A DNA stretch of 64,000 nt from Elephas maximus indicus (GCF_024166365.1 NC_064831.1:50097768-50161767), one strand, 5' to 3'. Positions 34,101 through 47,219 are shown, counted from the stretch's first letter. The notes: generated by a model from the sequence alone, not told the origin. Numbers and translations are program-made.

Positions 34101-35163
34101 AAAGACAAAATGGATGAAGTTCAAACACAAAACTGAAATCTCAAGGTCTTCTCGTATACTCTTGTTTACTCATGGTCTTTAATCAAGGTCGCATCTTTTA
34201 ACTAGACAAGCTTTACAAGGGAAATGCAGACAAAACATTAGGCTATGGTTTGGGATCACTCTCTTTCTACAGTAGACACTCACTGTCTTAACAGTAGGGT
34301 ACATTTGGTTACAGATAGGACCAGTCTTAAATTCTCTGCTATATTGATTCAGAATGTCCTCTGCCCCAAGATATAAATTAGCCCAGGGCTTTCCAGAAAT
34401 CTCTCATTCCAAAAATTACCTGCTCTCTCTTAACACTTTCCTTGCTACATTTCAGCAAACACACAAATTTGAGGATTTCTCTTTCTAGTCTACATTTTCT
34501 AGTTGGTAGTGCCTTTCATTTCTATTGCCAACATTTAGATTTAGATTTGAAAGTTATATTTTCTAGTAACTTCGGTTAATGGAAAATTTTAGAATAACCT
34601 AGTGAAGAATGTGGGTTACTTTTGTATATGTATGTTCCTGAGGAGAGCCGGAACCAGCAAAAAAACCTGTAAAAATTGGCATTTCCAAATTTAATACTCC
34701 CAGTCATTGGGGGTAATTGTGGATATTGCCACAGAAGACCTTTTGGCAGTGTGGAAAATTAATCCAAATGCCTCAGTTAACAGTATCTAGCACTATATGG
34801 CTAAATCTCACTCCCATATCCATTCAAAATAGCTAAGAAAGATATGGGATAATTTCACCTCTCTCCTCAACCCCAGAACACCCAAAGCAGTTTTGTTCCA
34901 GAAGTTTGCCTTGAATCACACTTCAAGTGCAAGTGCCATCTTGAGCCCAGTGCCCCGAGTTAGGAGCCAAGCATGCTCTCTATAGTTCTTCTGAAGGCTG
35001 ATTTTCAGCTTGTACGGGCATTGGTCCTCTACTGGGCTCTTCAGATTTTGGAAGTTAAGGCAGTATAGTATGGTGGAAAGAGTATGGGTTTTGGAGTTAG
35101 GTAGAGTTCAATTTTCAGCTCTGTCACTTACTTTTCTGGATTTATTTTTTTTTATTAGCAAAA
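34101..35163. other. Intergenic sequence, nothing recognised
   Basis: No gene or clear repeat. Confidence 0.4.
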
Positions 35164-35303
35164 TTGTTGTTCGATGCTGTCAAGTTGGTTCCGACTCTTA
35201 GTAACCCTATGTGCACCAGAATGAAACACTGCCCGGTCCTGCAAGATCCTCGCAACCATCGCTATGCTTGAGCTAATTGTTGCAGCCACTGTGTCAACCT
35301 ATT
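35164..35303 (-). mobile_element. RTE 3' end fragment
   Basis: TGTTGTTCGATGCTGTCAAG is the reverse of the RTE terminus. Similar flanks TTAGCAAAAT and TTTGCAAAAT may be the target duplication. Confidence 0.8.
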
Positions 35304-36440
35304 TGCAAAATAGAGATGCTAATGTCTAGGTGTGCTATGCTCTTAACAATGACAAGACTACAACACGTCTCTGGATATTTTGGGTAGTGTATTAGTCAAT
35401 GTTTGATCAGAGAAAAAGAACCATTAAAAGAGCTATAGAACAAAGCATTTATTATAAGGATTAGGCCTTCTATGATAGTAGGAGTGAATGGAGAAGTCTA
35501 TGCAAGGCTGTGGCTTCTGCATCTGGTGTCGTGTCTAAAGTTGACATTCTCAACCGGCTTGGCAATTGGGAAGGAAGTCTTGATATGAAGTGGAGGAGAA
35601 CAAGGACAAACCGGAACATGGGAGGAGGTATGGGAACCTGCATCAACCTCTCTGCGTCTCCATCCTCAACGATGAGGGTGACCTGCAGGAAAAACTAGTA
35701 TGCTTTGTCATGAAGCTGCACATACACCTACCAGGACTTGAAAAACATAGGGAAGAAACCTGGTAGGAGTTGGAGGAGCTGTGGGCCCAGGTACAACCAG
35801 CCCCCACAGGTAAGCTAGGAGATGACTGTCAACCTGCACAAGTTACTACCTGTGATGAAAAAGTCATTCCATCATATGATAATCAGTTATGGAAGATGTT
35901 GTTAGAAATCAAATCATCTTACGTATGTAGAGAGAAGTTTATAGAGGCATCCTTCCAGGGTGACTGGCATCCAAAACCAGGCTTCAAAGCCTAAAAATTG
36001 CTGTTGCCTCACTTCTGCCTATAGGACACAGAATCCTGGAAAAATTAGTTTCAGTTTAGCTAAGTTTACATAGTGCAAAGCCATTGGATTTCCATATTTC
36101 CTCCGGGAAGTAAAATGGATTTATTACAAGAAGCACACTCTGGTTAGATCTGTGCACACTTGGTGGTTCTTTGAAACGAGAGAGAGTATATACCTGTGGC
36201 TCGACTAGTTTGTATATAGTTCATTCTAAGCAGCATCTTGCTCATCTTCCTAACGTCCTCCATATATTGCTAAAAAAAAAATAGAAAATGAAAAACTTGA
36301 ACCTGCAACAACCAGCTGATATTCTTTTTGGAGACAAATCAACTAAGTAAAGAATCTTCCAACTAAGTTCCTGAACCAAACCTACGCCTGTCTGGATATG
36401 GTGCACACTATGAAAAAAAAAATTTTTTTTTTTTTTTTTT
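35304..36440. other. Intergenic sequence with an LTR-like scrap
   Basis: 35390-35480 resembles the outer end of the LTR at 22520 (GTGTATTAGTCAATG, GCATTTATTATAAGGATTAG). The rest is unrecognised, followed by A/T runs before 36440. Confidence 0.35.
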
Positions 36441-36452
36441 ATAGCTACACAT

Positions 36453-36608
36453 GGAGCCTTGGTGGCACAATGGCTAAGAGCCTGGCTGCTACCCAACAAG
36501 TCAGCAGCTGGAATCCACCACTCCTTGGAAACCCTATGGGGCCAGTTCTGCTCTGTACTGTAGGGTTGCTATGAGTCAGAATTGACTTGATGGCTTTTTT
36601 TTTTTTTA
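36453..36608 (+). mobile_element. AfroSINE, short form
   Basis: Perfect 12-bp duplication ATAGCTACACAT (36441-36452 and 36609-36620). Tail ends in a T tract. Confidence 0.94.
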
Positions 36609-36921
36609 ATAGCTACACATACATGGTTTTATGCAGGGAAGACTGTGGACTGTATAGCAAGGTCTCAACAGTGCATTACACTTGTTCAGCAAACGTTAGC
36701 TGAATCAAAGGAAATAAGACAAAGAATCAATGTTTCTTTCTAATTCTTAGCATATAACCACATTCAAGCCCTGAGCTTGTTAACTAAAACAATTTATTTT
36801 TTTTCAGTGGAAAACTGCTCACTGTAAAATACGCAATGTCTAAGTTTTTCTATCATGTGATAATCAGTTATAGACAACATTGTTGGACAGCAAATGGCCT
36901 TATGCATCGAGAGAGATGTTT

Positions 36922-37111
36922 TTGTTTTTTCATTGTGCTTTAAGTGAAAGTTTACAAATCAAGTCAGTTTTCTCACACAAAAGCTTATATACACCTTGCC
37001 ACATTCTCCCAGTTGCTCTCTCCCAATGAGACGGCCTGCTCCCTCCCTCCGCTCTCTCTTTTCCTGTCCATTCCGCCAGCTTCTAACCCCCTCTACCCTC
37101 TCATCTCAATG
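36922..37111 (-). mobile_element. Short L1 3' UTR insertion
   Basis: 190 bp of the same L1 3' UTR as at 60909, heavily 5' truncated. Perfect 13-bp duplication GAGAGAGATGTTT (36909-36921, 37112-37124). Confidence 0.92.
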
Positions 37112-37124
37112 GAGAGAGATGTTT

Positions 37125-38869
37125 AGAGACAGACTAATAAAGATGTACTTGCTAATCTACTAGTACGCAATCCCGCCAGTCTTTTCAATATGTTTTAAAA
37201 ACGTCACTTTCAAAACTTTTAATCACGATTGCATTGACTTAAAATTTTGAAGGGGCAACACAATTAAACACTATGGAAAACATGAGTGTATACAGTAAGT
37301 ATTCTTCCCTTGCTGCCCCATCTGTGCAGGCTCTTCCCACCTCCCCAAATAGGTGGTTACTGACATTAGTTTTTTGGGGAAACTTCCAGACAGGCTCGTG
37401 CACGTACCAACACAAACATCTCTCCCAACCCAACACACAAAGGTAGGAGAGTCTACACACAGTCCTTTTTCACCTTGCCTTTTTTTCTCACTTAATACAT
37501 CTTGGAGTTCTTTCTATATCAGTACATAAAGAAACTCCCCATTCTTTCTTTAAGCATTGCTTCTACACACAGCAATTTACACCTTCAAATGGTAGCTTCT
37601 AGTTTCAGCTCTCCAGAATTTGATTTTGGCTTCCCCCACCACACCTTCTGGAAAGAACTGTCATTCAGCAATTAGCAATTCTTTCTCAGTGCAAAGAGAA
37701 GCAACACAACTGATGCTGCTCCCAGGATTTGCGCAATTCTCCCATTCCATCCATAACGCACAGCCAAGAGACCCACGTGCTCTCATCCGCAAGCTGCCTG
37801 CTTCCCTCAGCCAGGCCCTGAGTGTTGGTGGGCATGGCCAATGTCCCTGCTTCACCCATGGCGTGGAGCTGTATGCCTGTGTGACACTGTGCCCAACTGT
37901 AAAATGGCCAGCTGGTTCCACTGGCACAGGAGCCTCAGGCAGCCGCCCCCATCAGCTCCTTTCCAAGGTAAAGCGCCCTTCGTGGTCCTAATGCAGTCCT
38001 GAATCCATATGCTCCGTTTAGTTCTTCTTAATTATATCCACTGATGGTGAAAAACACTCGGACCCAGAAAGAGACCAAAGGGATCGTGGGCACTTGTAGC
38101 TGCCAAGGTAGCAGGTTTCGTAGCATGGCCGCAGGGGAGATGCATAAAGGCCAGACAGTTTGTCACAACAGATGTTCCCAGCAAGGGCTGCCCGAAGGCA
38201 CTCTGCATGTGGAAAGCCTGGGGCAGAGGCGGTGAGAAACACAAAGGGATCAAAGCGGGCTAACCACAGCCACTCCAGGGCATGGGCAGCCCTGGTAGCT
38301 GCCTTCCTACTTCCTCTGAGGCCCAAGCATACCTCGGGGGTGGAGGCCTTTCCTCACAGAGCTAGTGCTCCTGTTCCTCGGGGTATGTCTTCTTCTCCCT
38401 GGCACACTGGAAAGCAAGCAGGCGCTGACCCTCTGTTGGACACCTTATTTCTGAGGAATGCCACAAGTCCAGAATGGACTGACCCTACCCTCTCAGCTTT
38501 TAAGTAAGTCCATAAAAGGAACCTTAGGGTGTCTAAGGATCCATGCCAGGCTTTTCACATGGGTCATTTCAATAGCCACCACTGTTAACTGTACATTGGT
38601 TCCTAAACCGAAGTGAATATTAATATGTAAGCATATGTATGTACACATACACACACACACATGCACATGCAATGCAATTTCACACACCCAAGGGAATGTG
38701 GTATTACGATAACTTACCTTCTTATATTCTACCAGCTTTGCAGGACTCTTACAGTCATGTAGACAATCGGGCAATAAACTCCTCTTGCTTACATGTCCAA
38801 GGTGCACTTGCCTTACACATATTAATTGTTACAATAGCTACACTTACTGATTACTTACTGGGGCCTGTC
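37125..38869. other. Intergenic sequence, nothing recognised
   Basis: Several overlapping open frames on both strands (up to 123 codons, 37620-37991) have no domain resemblance. A small CA-rich patch lies at about 38649-38665. Confidence 0.4.
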
Positions 38870-39090
38870 GCTCTGCTAACTACATCATTATCTCATTTAA
38901 TCACCACCAACAACCCAGTGGCATTGCTGTTATTAGCTGCCCCCAAGTAGATTCTGACTTGTGATGACTCCCGGTGATGTAGGCCCTATTATCACCCAAT
39001 TTTTACAAATCAGGAAGCTGAGGGTCGGAGAGGCTAAGTGATTTGTCCAAGGTCACACAGCAGAGCCAAAGGAAAACTGGGTTGTCTGAC
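38870..39090 (+). repeat. MIR with an RTE/SINE-tail scrap
   Basis: CAGGAAGCTGAGGGTCGGAG and TGTCCAAGGTCACACAGCAG mark a MIR. A diverged SINE/RTE tail (TTAGCTGCCCCCAAGTAGAT) interrupts it at about 38931-38985. Confidence 0.55.
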
Positions 39091-39378
39091 TCAAGGGCCA
39101 CCACACACACACTCCCAAAATCATTCTGGAAACTAGCTCTTGTCATAAATTGTTTAACAAGCTGTGGGGCTCCTCAGTTTGCTGAGAGTCAGGAGACAGG
39201 AAAATTTCCCCTTGGGTCTAGCCACCCACCAATTCTAAAATTCTCTGCCTCTCTTTCCTCTGTTTCTTTGGTCTAAAATTGAAACATGAATTAAGCATTT
39301 CACAATACTTTCCATTTCAGAGGTCTATTTTCATTGTACCCCGGGCTCTCCATGCTCCCTGTGTAGCCCTTCCAGCCC

Positions 39379-39518
39379 CACTGGGCAGTCCTGGTTCTCT
39401 GCTCTGGGCTTGCACAGAACACGGCTCGTCTGGCTGGAGGGCACATTCCACTGGGCAGTCCTGGTTCTCTGCTCCGGGCTTGCACAGAACATGGCTCATC
39501 TGGCTGGAGAACACTTTT
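39379..39518. repeat. 70-bp tandem duplication
   Basis: Two head-to-tail copies (39379-39448, 39449-39518) starting CACTGGGCAGTCCTGG and differing at few sites. A third partial start (CACTGGGTTGC) follows. Confidence 0.93.
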
Positions 39519-39534
39519 CACTGGGTTGCAGTGG

Positions 39535-40005
39535 CTTGTCTCCCTTTTCTCTGTGAGCTATTGCAGAGCAGGAACCATGCAACAGCCATCCCGTGGTGCC
39601 TGCATCTGGCACAGCTGTGGCTCAGCAAATAATTGAAAGGTATTGGTCAAACTGGCATCAGGGTGGTAATGAGATAAACCTGTCTGCCTCTTCCCCTTGC
39701 CATTGCATATGCAGCTGCAGTTCCAAGAGTCCTAGAGGGCTTGGCCAAGTTCTACCAAATCCTTCTTTCTAGGATCTGTTGCTTTGTGGTTGGGGGGCAG
39801 GATTTCTTTACCCAGTTGTAACCACTTAGCCCATACCACGGCTCCTTAGTGGCCCAAGAATAAAGGAATTGATGCCCCAAAGGATCCCATCAATGGGAAA
39901 CTATAGAAGTTGAGTCCTTCGTGGTCTCCACTTTCCATATTCTTCCTCTACCGTAGCTACAAGGTAGAGGTCAGGTAAGAATGGTGTTTCATTTCTAAAT
40001 GTTGT
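39535..40005. other. Intergenic sequence, nothing recognised
   Basis: No gene or clear repeat. Confidence 0.4.
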
Positions 40006-40009
40006 GGTA

Positions 40010-40330
40010 CTGAGAGCCGCTTATAAAAAATATTCTTTATTTTTCCCATTCAAATGAAGATGGGTTGTATGCTACAGGTCAATTGTTTCTGTATAAATTT
40101 CAGGTTAAATTAATGCTTGGTGAAAAATTTAAAGGCCTGTAGGAGCAATCCTGAAGTTAGAATTTCAGGCATTGCTAATTATTTTCCAGAATGAGTAATT
40201 TTCAGTGGGATCATTTATAAGGTGTCACTTTTAATCACCTTGTCAGAAATTAGAATGATTTAGGCATTCAGCTTCCGTATGTCGTCGGGAAAGCCTTGTA
40301 ATAGCATATCTATTAACAGAATTTCTAGGG
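40010..40330. promoter_or_regulatory. Candidate conserved non-coding element
   Basis: AT-rich, repeat-free, with TTAAATTAATGC, GCTAATTATTTTCC and TTTTAATCACC motifs. Based on texture only. Confidence 0.3.
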
Positions 40331-40419
40331 AGAACTGTCTCATGGTGGGTGAAATCGCCTTAAATGCTATGGTCTCCTTCCCACTACTCAAGAGCTGATG
40401 CGCAGCCTGACAAACTCTC

Positions 40420-40640
40420 ACACTCATGCCTTAAGACCCAACTTAAACACTACTTCTTCTAAGGAGCCTTCCCTGACTCCGCAGGGCAAAGTTAGATGAT
40501 CCCTCCCTTGTGTTTCCAACGCCGCTTGTGTGTTCATCTATCACAGCACCCACCACCTTCCACTGGGATACGTTTGTCTCTCCCAATGGACTATAAACTC
40601 CTTTTCAGAGCCTGGTGATCTGCTCCCATAAGGATTTGCA
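40420..40640 (-). repeat. L2 LINE 3' fragment
   Basis: AAGACCCAACTTAAACACTA, GGAGCCTTCCCTGACTCC, ATGGACTATAAACTCC: the typical L2 3' order in reverse. Confidence 0.7.
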
Positions 40641-41799
40641 GAGCCAGGGATGAATTAATTACCCAGTAAGTAAGGTAAGCACATGCTTAGAGCATCAACA
40701 AAATAGGGGCACCAGTTGTCCAAAGGAAAGACCAATAGATGCCAAGCAGACAGGACACAAGAAAAAGCGAGAGCCACAGTGGAAGGGAACTGGCAGGGCA
40801 CTAAATGAAAATGTCATCAGCTCCAGTGCGTGAGAATGTGCTGGCCGGAAATAAAGTTCACGAAAGGTTATGAGGGTGCCCACGCGCAAGGTTGTTTAAG
40901 CTATGAGGCTTCTACCACTTCAACACCTTCGTTAATATCTGTCTCCTACGGAACCTCCCGTGTAATTGAAACTCCTTATTTTGGTGGGTCTCTTGGGAAT
41001 ATACTATTTCTTCCTAATAAACAAGAGGTAGGGGTGGACTATTGAGTCTAATTCTTGCTACATTCACCCAGTATGAAACTGGATCCAACATGATTGGTTA
41101 CTGGGCAAGGATGGGTTGTATTAATAGATAAAAGGTCTCTGATCCATTCTGAGAGAACTGTCTTGTACCTCCACATATGCCAATCCAGCAAGTCCAGTTA
41201 GGGGGACAAGCAATGCTCTTTGCTATGATACGAACACAAGGGCATGCTCTTGCACACATCCTGGTAAACAACCAATGAGAGCTCTAGTCCCAGACGACAC
41301 TCGAAAGTGAGGGAACTCAAATAAGTCGACCACCGCAATGAATTCAATCAAGTTACTTTTTAACTGTATAACATTTATGTACAGAGTTATGTCCTAAGTT
41401 TTGGAAACAATATTTATAACTTTAAGTTTAAAATATGTTTTGCATACATGTGGGCACAATCCAGCATACACTTGATACAATACTAACATGAGTAATAATT
41501 TAATGTAATACTAACATATCAGATGTCCCAAGAAGTACTGGAAATAATAATATTTATCTAGAAAAGTTTCAATTCATGTATCAAGTGAGCATCTTTTTTT
41601 ATTGTCTGTTGCACCACTGTTTTGTTCAATTGCTAATATTATAGTCAAATTTAAAAAGAAGTTACATCATGGATAGCTAAGACATATATACATATATATA
41701 AAATTCACATATCCCGTTCGAAAGTGTGAGCAAGCAGAGGAGGGGGCTCCACAGATTATCAGTGTTTGGGCCCTTACAGGCCTTCATCCAGCCCTATGC
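40641..41799. other. Intergenic sequence, nothing recognised
   Basis: No gene or clear repeat. Confidence 0.4.
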
Positions 41800-41876
41800 A
41801 GAGCCACTGGCTAGGTTTGAACTACCAACCTTTTGGCTAGCAGCTGAGTGCTTAACTGTTGCACCGCCAGAACTCC
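41800..41876 (-). mobile_element. AfroSINE 5' fragment
   Basis: TGAACTACCAACCTTTTGGC through GCACCGCCAGAACTCC. Confidence 0.85.
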
Positions 41877-42429
41877 CCCAAGAAGCAGGGGACCTGTAAA
41901 AAGACATGAGAAGATTAACACTCTTGGCTAAAACACACATGGGTTTTAATATTCTCTGCTACTCCATCTGCTAATGGTTCCAGATAGGAGAGAACTAATT
42001 TTGTCTTTGAAAACTACACTCATGATACAGATTATTTACTGTAAACTCAGAAACATAAGGACCACAAAGAGGATGCCTGTACTAAGTAGCACGTATTGGT
42101 AAGGACATTGTTAATATGACCTCTATTATAGATAAATACTGCGGTGCTGTGCTGGTTGATTCCGTCATGTCAGTTTTGCTTTCTTTTGCCTTTTTTTTTT
42201 TTTTTTTCACTACCTCAGAATCCCCAGCAGAATCATAACTTTTCACAGAGGCATCTAATTTCTTAACCTCGAAGCAGAAGAGAAGCATTTTTCAAATTTT
42301 CCTAGGACAGTCAAGGGGGGTTGCTGAATGCATGTACTTAGATGAATTAAACTCAGACCTTCTCTGGCTGGAGGTATGAGCTGCCCAGACAAAGATGAAG
42401 GTTAACATAGTTTAAGGATGAGATATATA
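41877..42429. other. Intergenic sequence, nothing recognised
   Basis: No gene. A T tract lies near 42190-42208. Confidence 0.4.
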
Positions 42430-42690
42430 GGCCATCCTGTGCAAAACCACTGTGTTGCAGTTTAATTAAAAGAATTCATTAAAGTGGTGCCCCATCCAGG
42501 GTAATTAGTATGCGTAATTTATGCGTTGCCTAATACACAAGGGCAGTAGCCTGAATAATAAACTCGAGTTAACCTTAAGTGGAAAGGATTGAGTGGTCAG
42601 ATGTTTATTTAGCTCAGGTTTGCTCACGAGTTAAGGTTAAAGAGGTGAAATTCAGTTACAGTTAATTAATTAATTTCTCATATTTTCTTC
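42430..42690. promoter_or_regulatory. Candidate conserved non-coding element
   Basis: Dense homeodomain-type motifs: TTTAATTAAAAG, GGTAATTAGTATGCG, GTTAATTAATTAATT. Repeat-free. Confidence 0.35.
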
Positions 42691-43109
42691 ATGAAAACCT
42701 GCCTGCTCAATGGGGTAAAAGTTCTATCAAAGGCAGACAGCACTATTTTTATTCATCAGCTATTTTCTGACACGTCCTCTAGCAAGTTAGTAACCGTTAG
42801 AAAGAATGGATTTAAAGAGACTAAAAAAGAGAGAAAATAAGAGACAGGAAAGAAAAGGCGATAATCTGAGCAGATCTGTGGTCCGTGCTTACAGAAAGAA
42901 GAAAACCAGGCTACATATTTAAGGAATGTGAATATGTTGGGAAGGGCGAAGAGAAGGGTTCCCAGGTTTTTTCAATAGCGGGCCCTGTGTTTTGGAATTA
43001 CGCATGTATTTTAGTCATGTGACCTTTTATCAACAATAGTGGTAAGAGTCTGTGCGTGGTGTGTATATATAACGTGTCACAAATATAGCCCAATGTGTAC
43101 GGAAGAGCT

Positions 43110-43300
43110 GTTTATGCCTTTTGTTAGAAATACTTCATCACGCCCCAATTCTGTGATGTAATTGTCATGGAATTAAACTTGAAGAGTTCAAAATTATGCA
43201 ATTAACAGCATTCAGCTTCAATTACATAGACTTATTAATCAAGCCCCTTGGCAGGACACCTGGCACCTCACACAATGGCTGTGATGGGAAGTGGCTAGTT
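43110..43300. promoter_or_regulatory. Candidate conserved non-coding element
   Basis: Repeat-free, with GTAATTGTCATGGAATTAAA, TATGCAATTAACAGC, CAATTACATAG and TTATTAATCAAG in under 130 bp. Confidence 0.38.
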
Positions 43301-43494
43301 CTGAGGAACCCATTGGTTCACGTGAGCAAGCTAATTAGGTGAATTGTTACTGATGGATTGCTTTATTGGTGGCTGCCTATAGGTTGGAGTTCTGAGGTTT
43401 AGGAACTGGGGTAAGTCAGGAAAGATGTGAATTCATTTGTTTTTTGGGGCTAGATAGACAGAAGACTATAATAGAATCAAAAAAAACCTATCAA

Positions 43495-43640
43495 TCATCT
43501 GATATTTATTGAGCGCCGATCACATGCAAGGCACTGTGCAAGTCTCTGGGCTTCCATATTGAATCTGAGCATAAGACAGAGGTGTCCCCTTACCCTCTAA
43601 GGACTAATGGCCAAGTTGGGTGTTAAGACAGAAACACAAG
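43495..43640 (+). repeat. L2-type LINE fragment
   Basis: TATTTATTGAGCGCCGATCA then GCAAGGCACTGTGCAAG. Confidence 0.5.
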
Positions 43641-45303
43641 CAAATAGACCCAGCCACACAGACAGCTGGTTTTAGAGTTACAAGACGGCTAAGCAAGGGA
43701 CTTCATTGATTTGTTTGAGACAGTTACACCCTTTTAGGAACTGCCTTTCCTCCATTTTATATCATTCTGATGGGCTGCCAGCCAGCCCCAGTCACCTGTC
43801 CCCATAGAGGGCACATGGCCCAGACTAGGCCAATCAGATCTTCTCTTCCAAAAATTTGCATTTTGAGTGGAAAGAGACACACACACACAAGAAAGACACA
43901 CACACTGAGTGTCTAATGGATGTTGCCAAGGGGCTGCTGAGATCCCTGGGGCTGCTGTGGTTTCCGTCCTTCCCAGAAACTGGGTTTTCAGCGTTTCCAT
44001 TTTGTGACCTTAATAGTGACTTGACAAAATTCGTATTTGGTATTTATTAGCCAGAGTTCATTTCTGAGGCGTGAAACCAAAGATTCCTGATAAAGCCAAT
44101 GAATGTTCCTTCAACTCAGAGACAGCTTACCTCTAACTGGAGTGGTGTGGAAGAATCGCATAGAGAGTCAGTGAGGTGCATTGGATTCTGGGGTTATTTG
44201 CTGAGCTCTTTCCCGTGTACCAAGTAATGCAAATACAAACTGTGCAATACTGCAGGAGGGTCAACAATAATATCCCCACTTCACAGACAAGGAAACTGAG
44301 GCACAGGAAGTGTCTATTACTTATCCAAGCCTCACTGCTAGCAAGTTGCAAAGCTGAGACTTAAACCCAGGATTTTCTTACCCCCAAACCTGTGCTCTTT
44401 CTTACACACCAAGCAGTTCTCCAGCTTGTCGCCTTGGGTGAGTCACTTACCTCTATGAGCTTTGGGTTCCCTAGTGGTGAAACTTGGATGGTAATAACTG
44501 CCCGGCCTCCTCCACAGGCTGTGGTGAGGATCAAAGGGGAGAACATCTGTGAAATTACTTTGAAGCCTGTCACACTATCCAAATACTTGTAAAAGCTTCC
44601 TATTGTTAGGTGGCCCTTGAGCCAGGATGAGCAATGTTCCGAGAGGTGACGAGGAAAAGGGCAGGCATGGGGTATGATCACAGGAATGGGCACTGGGAAC
44701 CACTAAGGGAGTCTTGGGAGGCAAGGATTCACAGGGAGGACTGGGGCCAGCAGGTGGAAGGCAGAGGAGTTGACCCACCAGTCGAGAACACTTAAGGCTG
44801 GGCCTGGGGAGCTTAAAATTTGAACAAGATGGTTTGAAGACCAAGAAAAGGAAGTGGTACTTTGTGATAGTGAGTAAAGGAAAGGTCTTATCTTTAAGAG
44901 GTGAAGGTATTTTCACATGCATCATCTCTTCAAATGCCCATTTTGCAGCTGAAATTCTGAAGCTCAGCAAAGAAACCTCCCTCACATCAAAGAGTAGAAA
45001 ATATAGGGGCGGTATTTAAACTCTAGCCCAAATGACCCTACACACAGCTTCTAGCTGCCTCTGATTCTCCCTCCCACCTCCCTTCTTTCTTTCTTCACCC
45101 ACAACTCATTAGCTGGAAAGATAATGTGGAGGTTCTACTCTCATGGGATGAGTGTGCTGTGTGACCTCAGCTTACTCACTTAACCACTCTGACCTTTAGT
45201 TTTCTTATTGTACAATTATCTGGTTGAAAATACTCTCTAGAAGTCATCTCCCCTCAGGTGTGTTTAGGAAAATCCCTTCATTTGTATAAATCTCTACTCT
45301 TGA
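43641..45303. other. Intergenic sequence with MIR scraps
   Basis: MIR-like patches at about 44270-44380 (GACAAGGAAACTGAGGCACA) and 44420-44570. The open frames here have no recognisable domains. Confidence 0.45.
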
Positions 45304-45468
45304 AGGTCAGCAAAAAAGAGGAAGACCATCAAGGATATGGATTGACACAGTGGCTACAACTATGGGCTCAAACATAGCAATGATTGTGAGGATGGCGCAG
45401 GACCCAGCAGTGTTGTGTGTAGGGTTGCTATGGGTTGGAACTGACTGGACAGCACCTAACAACAACCA
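45304..45468 (+). mobile_element. RTE 3' end fragment
   Basis: ATGGATTGACACAGTGGCTA through GCACCTAACAACAACC, the RTE terminus. Confidence 0.88.
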
Positions 45469-46199
45469 GACCTACCCTTGAAGAGCAGCACCCAGTGCTC
45501 CTGAGCTGCTGAGCCACAGGCAGTATGATTTTATAGAGCTGGTTGCACCACGCAAAGAAAATTCCTCTTTTTGTAGCTTTGTCCATAGTCTGGAAATAAG
45601 GCAAAGGTACGATACATTGTAAGACCATGGCTTTACTCATCAAATCAGTACCCGAGCATAGGGTAACCCGACTGAGCTTCCCTTAAAGGAACAAAAAAGT
45701 CACTTAGTCAGTCTGGTGTTCTTCATCTGGTAGGATGCTGCCCTTCTAGCTTTACCATTTGTCACTTTGCCCTGTTGCCCACTTCTGCTTAGAGCTGGAA
45801 TCTGCAAGCTCCAAGGATAATAATGGGCAAACAGGAATCAAAATGATCCCCCAGAATCCGAGGTAATCACTCCATGTTTAGTAACACCTATTTGCATGAT
45901 TTTCCTTGGCAGAATTGCTGTAGGCAAAGATGGGCTCTTCCCCATTCAAAGATCACAAAAAGCAAGGTCACCTTGAGAGCCTCACATTAAACAAGTTCAT
46001 GAAGTTTGAAAAGAGTTTCTCCCTGAAAATGTTTGTATTGTGATTTTCTGCTCCTTTCACATTAGGTTTTAAGTGCCAAGAAAGCAGGGACTCTGCTTTA
46101 AATTTGCTAGAATAGTGCCAACCGCGTAGAAGACAATATTTTGTAAATAACTTTACAGAAGCAGATCGCCAGGTCTTTCTCCTGCAGAGTGGCTAACTC
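45469..46199. other. Intergenic sequence with L2 and SINE scraps
   Basis: An L2 3' end lies at about 46020-46130 (AAGCAGGGACTCTGCTTT) and an AfroSINE scrap at 46150-46196. Confidence 0.45.
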
Positions 46200-46400
46200 A
46201 AACCAAACCCATCATAGAGTTGATTCCAACTCATAGCAACCCTATAGGACAGAGTAGAACTGCCCATAGGGTTTCCAAGGCTGCAAATCTTTATGGAAGC
46301 AGACCGCCACATCTTTCTTCCAAGGAGCCTCTGGTGGGCTTGAACTGCCAACCTTTTGGTTAGCAGCCAAGTGCTTAACCACTGTGCCAGCAGGGTTCCT
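46200..46400 (-). mobile_element. AfroSINE, long form
   Basis: Contains GTTGATTCCAACTCATAGC and the long-form segment CTTTATGGAAGCAGACCGCC. Confidence 0.92.
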
Positions 46401-46489
46401 TAGCATCCTGATTGTACCCAAGCAATGGGCCAGGCCATCATGATGCACACAGCATGGGCTTTGGGTTCAGACTAACGGTTGGCATTTCC

Positions 46490-46640
46490 AGCCTTTCACT
46501 CCTTAGCGGTATACCCTTGGACAAGTCGCTAAGCCTCCCTGAGCCTCAGTGGCTTTATGTAGAATGTGGATAAGAGCACGTGGGACGTGAAGACTTGAGA
46601 TCGTGTCTTTGAAATTACCTAACGAAACGCCTGGCACCCT
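46490..46640 (-). repeat. MIR-type ancient SINE
   Basis: CCTTGGACAAGTCGCTAAGC, CTGAGCCTCAGTGGCTTTAT. Confidence 0.65.
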
Positions 46641-47219
46641 GGTTTTCCTACTGTCCACGGTTGTACTGTCCAATAGGGCTACTGAGCACTTGAAACGTGG
46701 CTATTACAACACAAGAACAAATTGAATTTTATTTAAATTTAAAAGGTAAAGTAGTATAAAGCATTTTTTTTTTGTTAAACACCACTTTATCGTATTGGTA
46801 GGATGCTATTTCCTCTTAACCACTGCATAGCATGAGATATTATTGCTATTTTGTATCACATGTGTTGAACATGCACTTCTTATCTAGCGTGACACACAAA
46901 CGTATTACTAATCCAGCGGAAGTCAACAGGTTGATTCAGTTCAATCAGTGTGCTAATGTAACCATTATAATGTACCTATTTGAATATTTTGTGTAGGTAG
47001 CTCAATTACAGTGATTCCTAAGTAAATCATAACTGATAATTAAATTGAAATACTTGTTATTTGAAGTATAGTTGAATTATTTTTCTAGTTAAAAAAATAA
47101 GTATGAACACATTTAAAAATTTCAGTCGAAGACATGCTGCTGATGCTCAGTTGAATGGAGATGCAGAAGCTAGTTCTGTGGCTAGAACAGTAAAGAATAA
47201 AAGACTAGAAAAACACATA

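Noticed and set aside
37620..37991. 123-codon frame overlapping a minus-strand frame of 88 codons
   Set aside because: Both strands are open over the same GC-rich stretch and neither has a recognisable domain.
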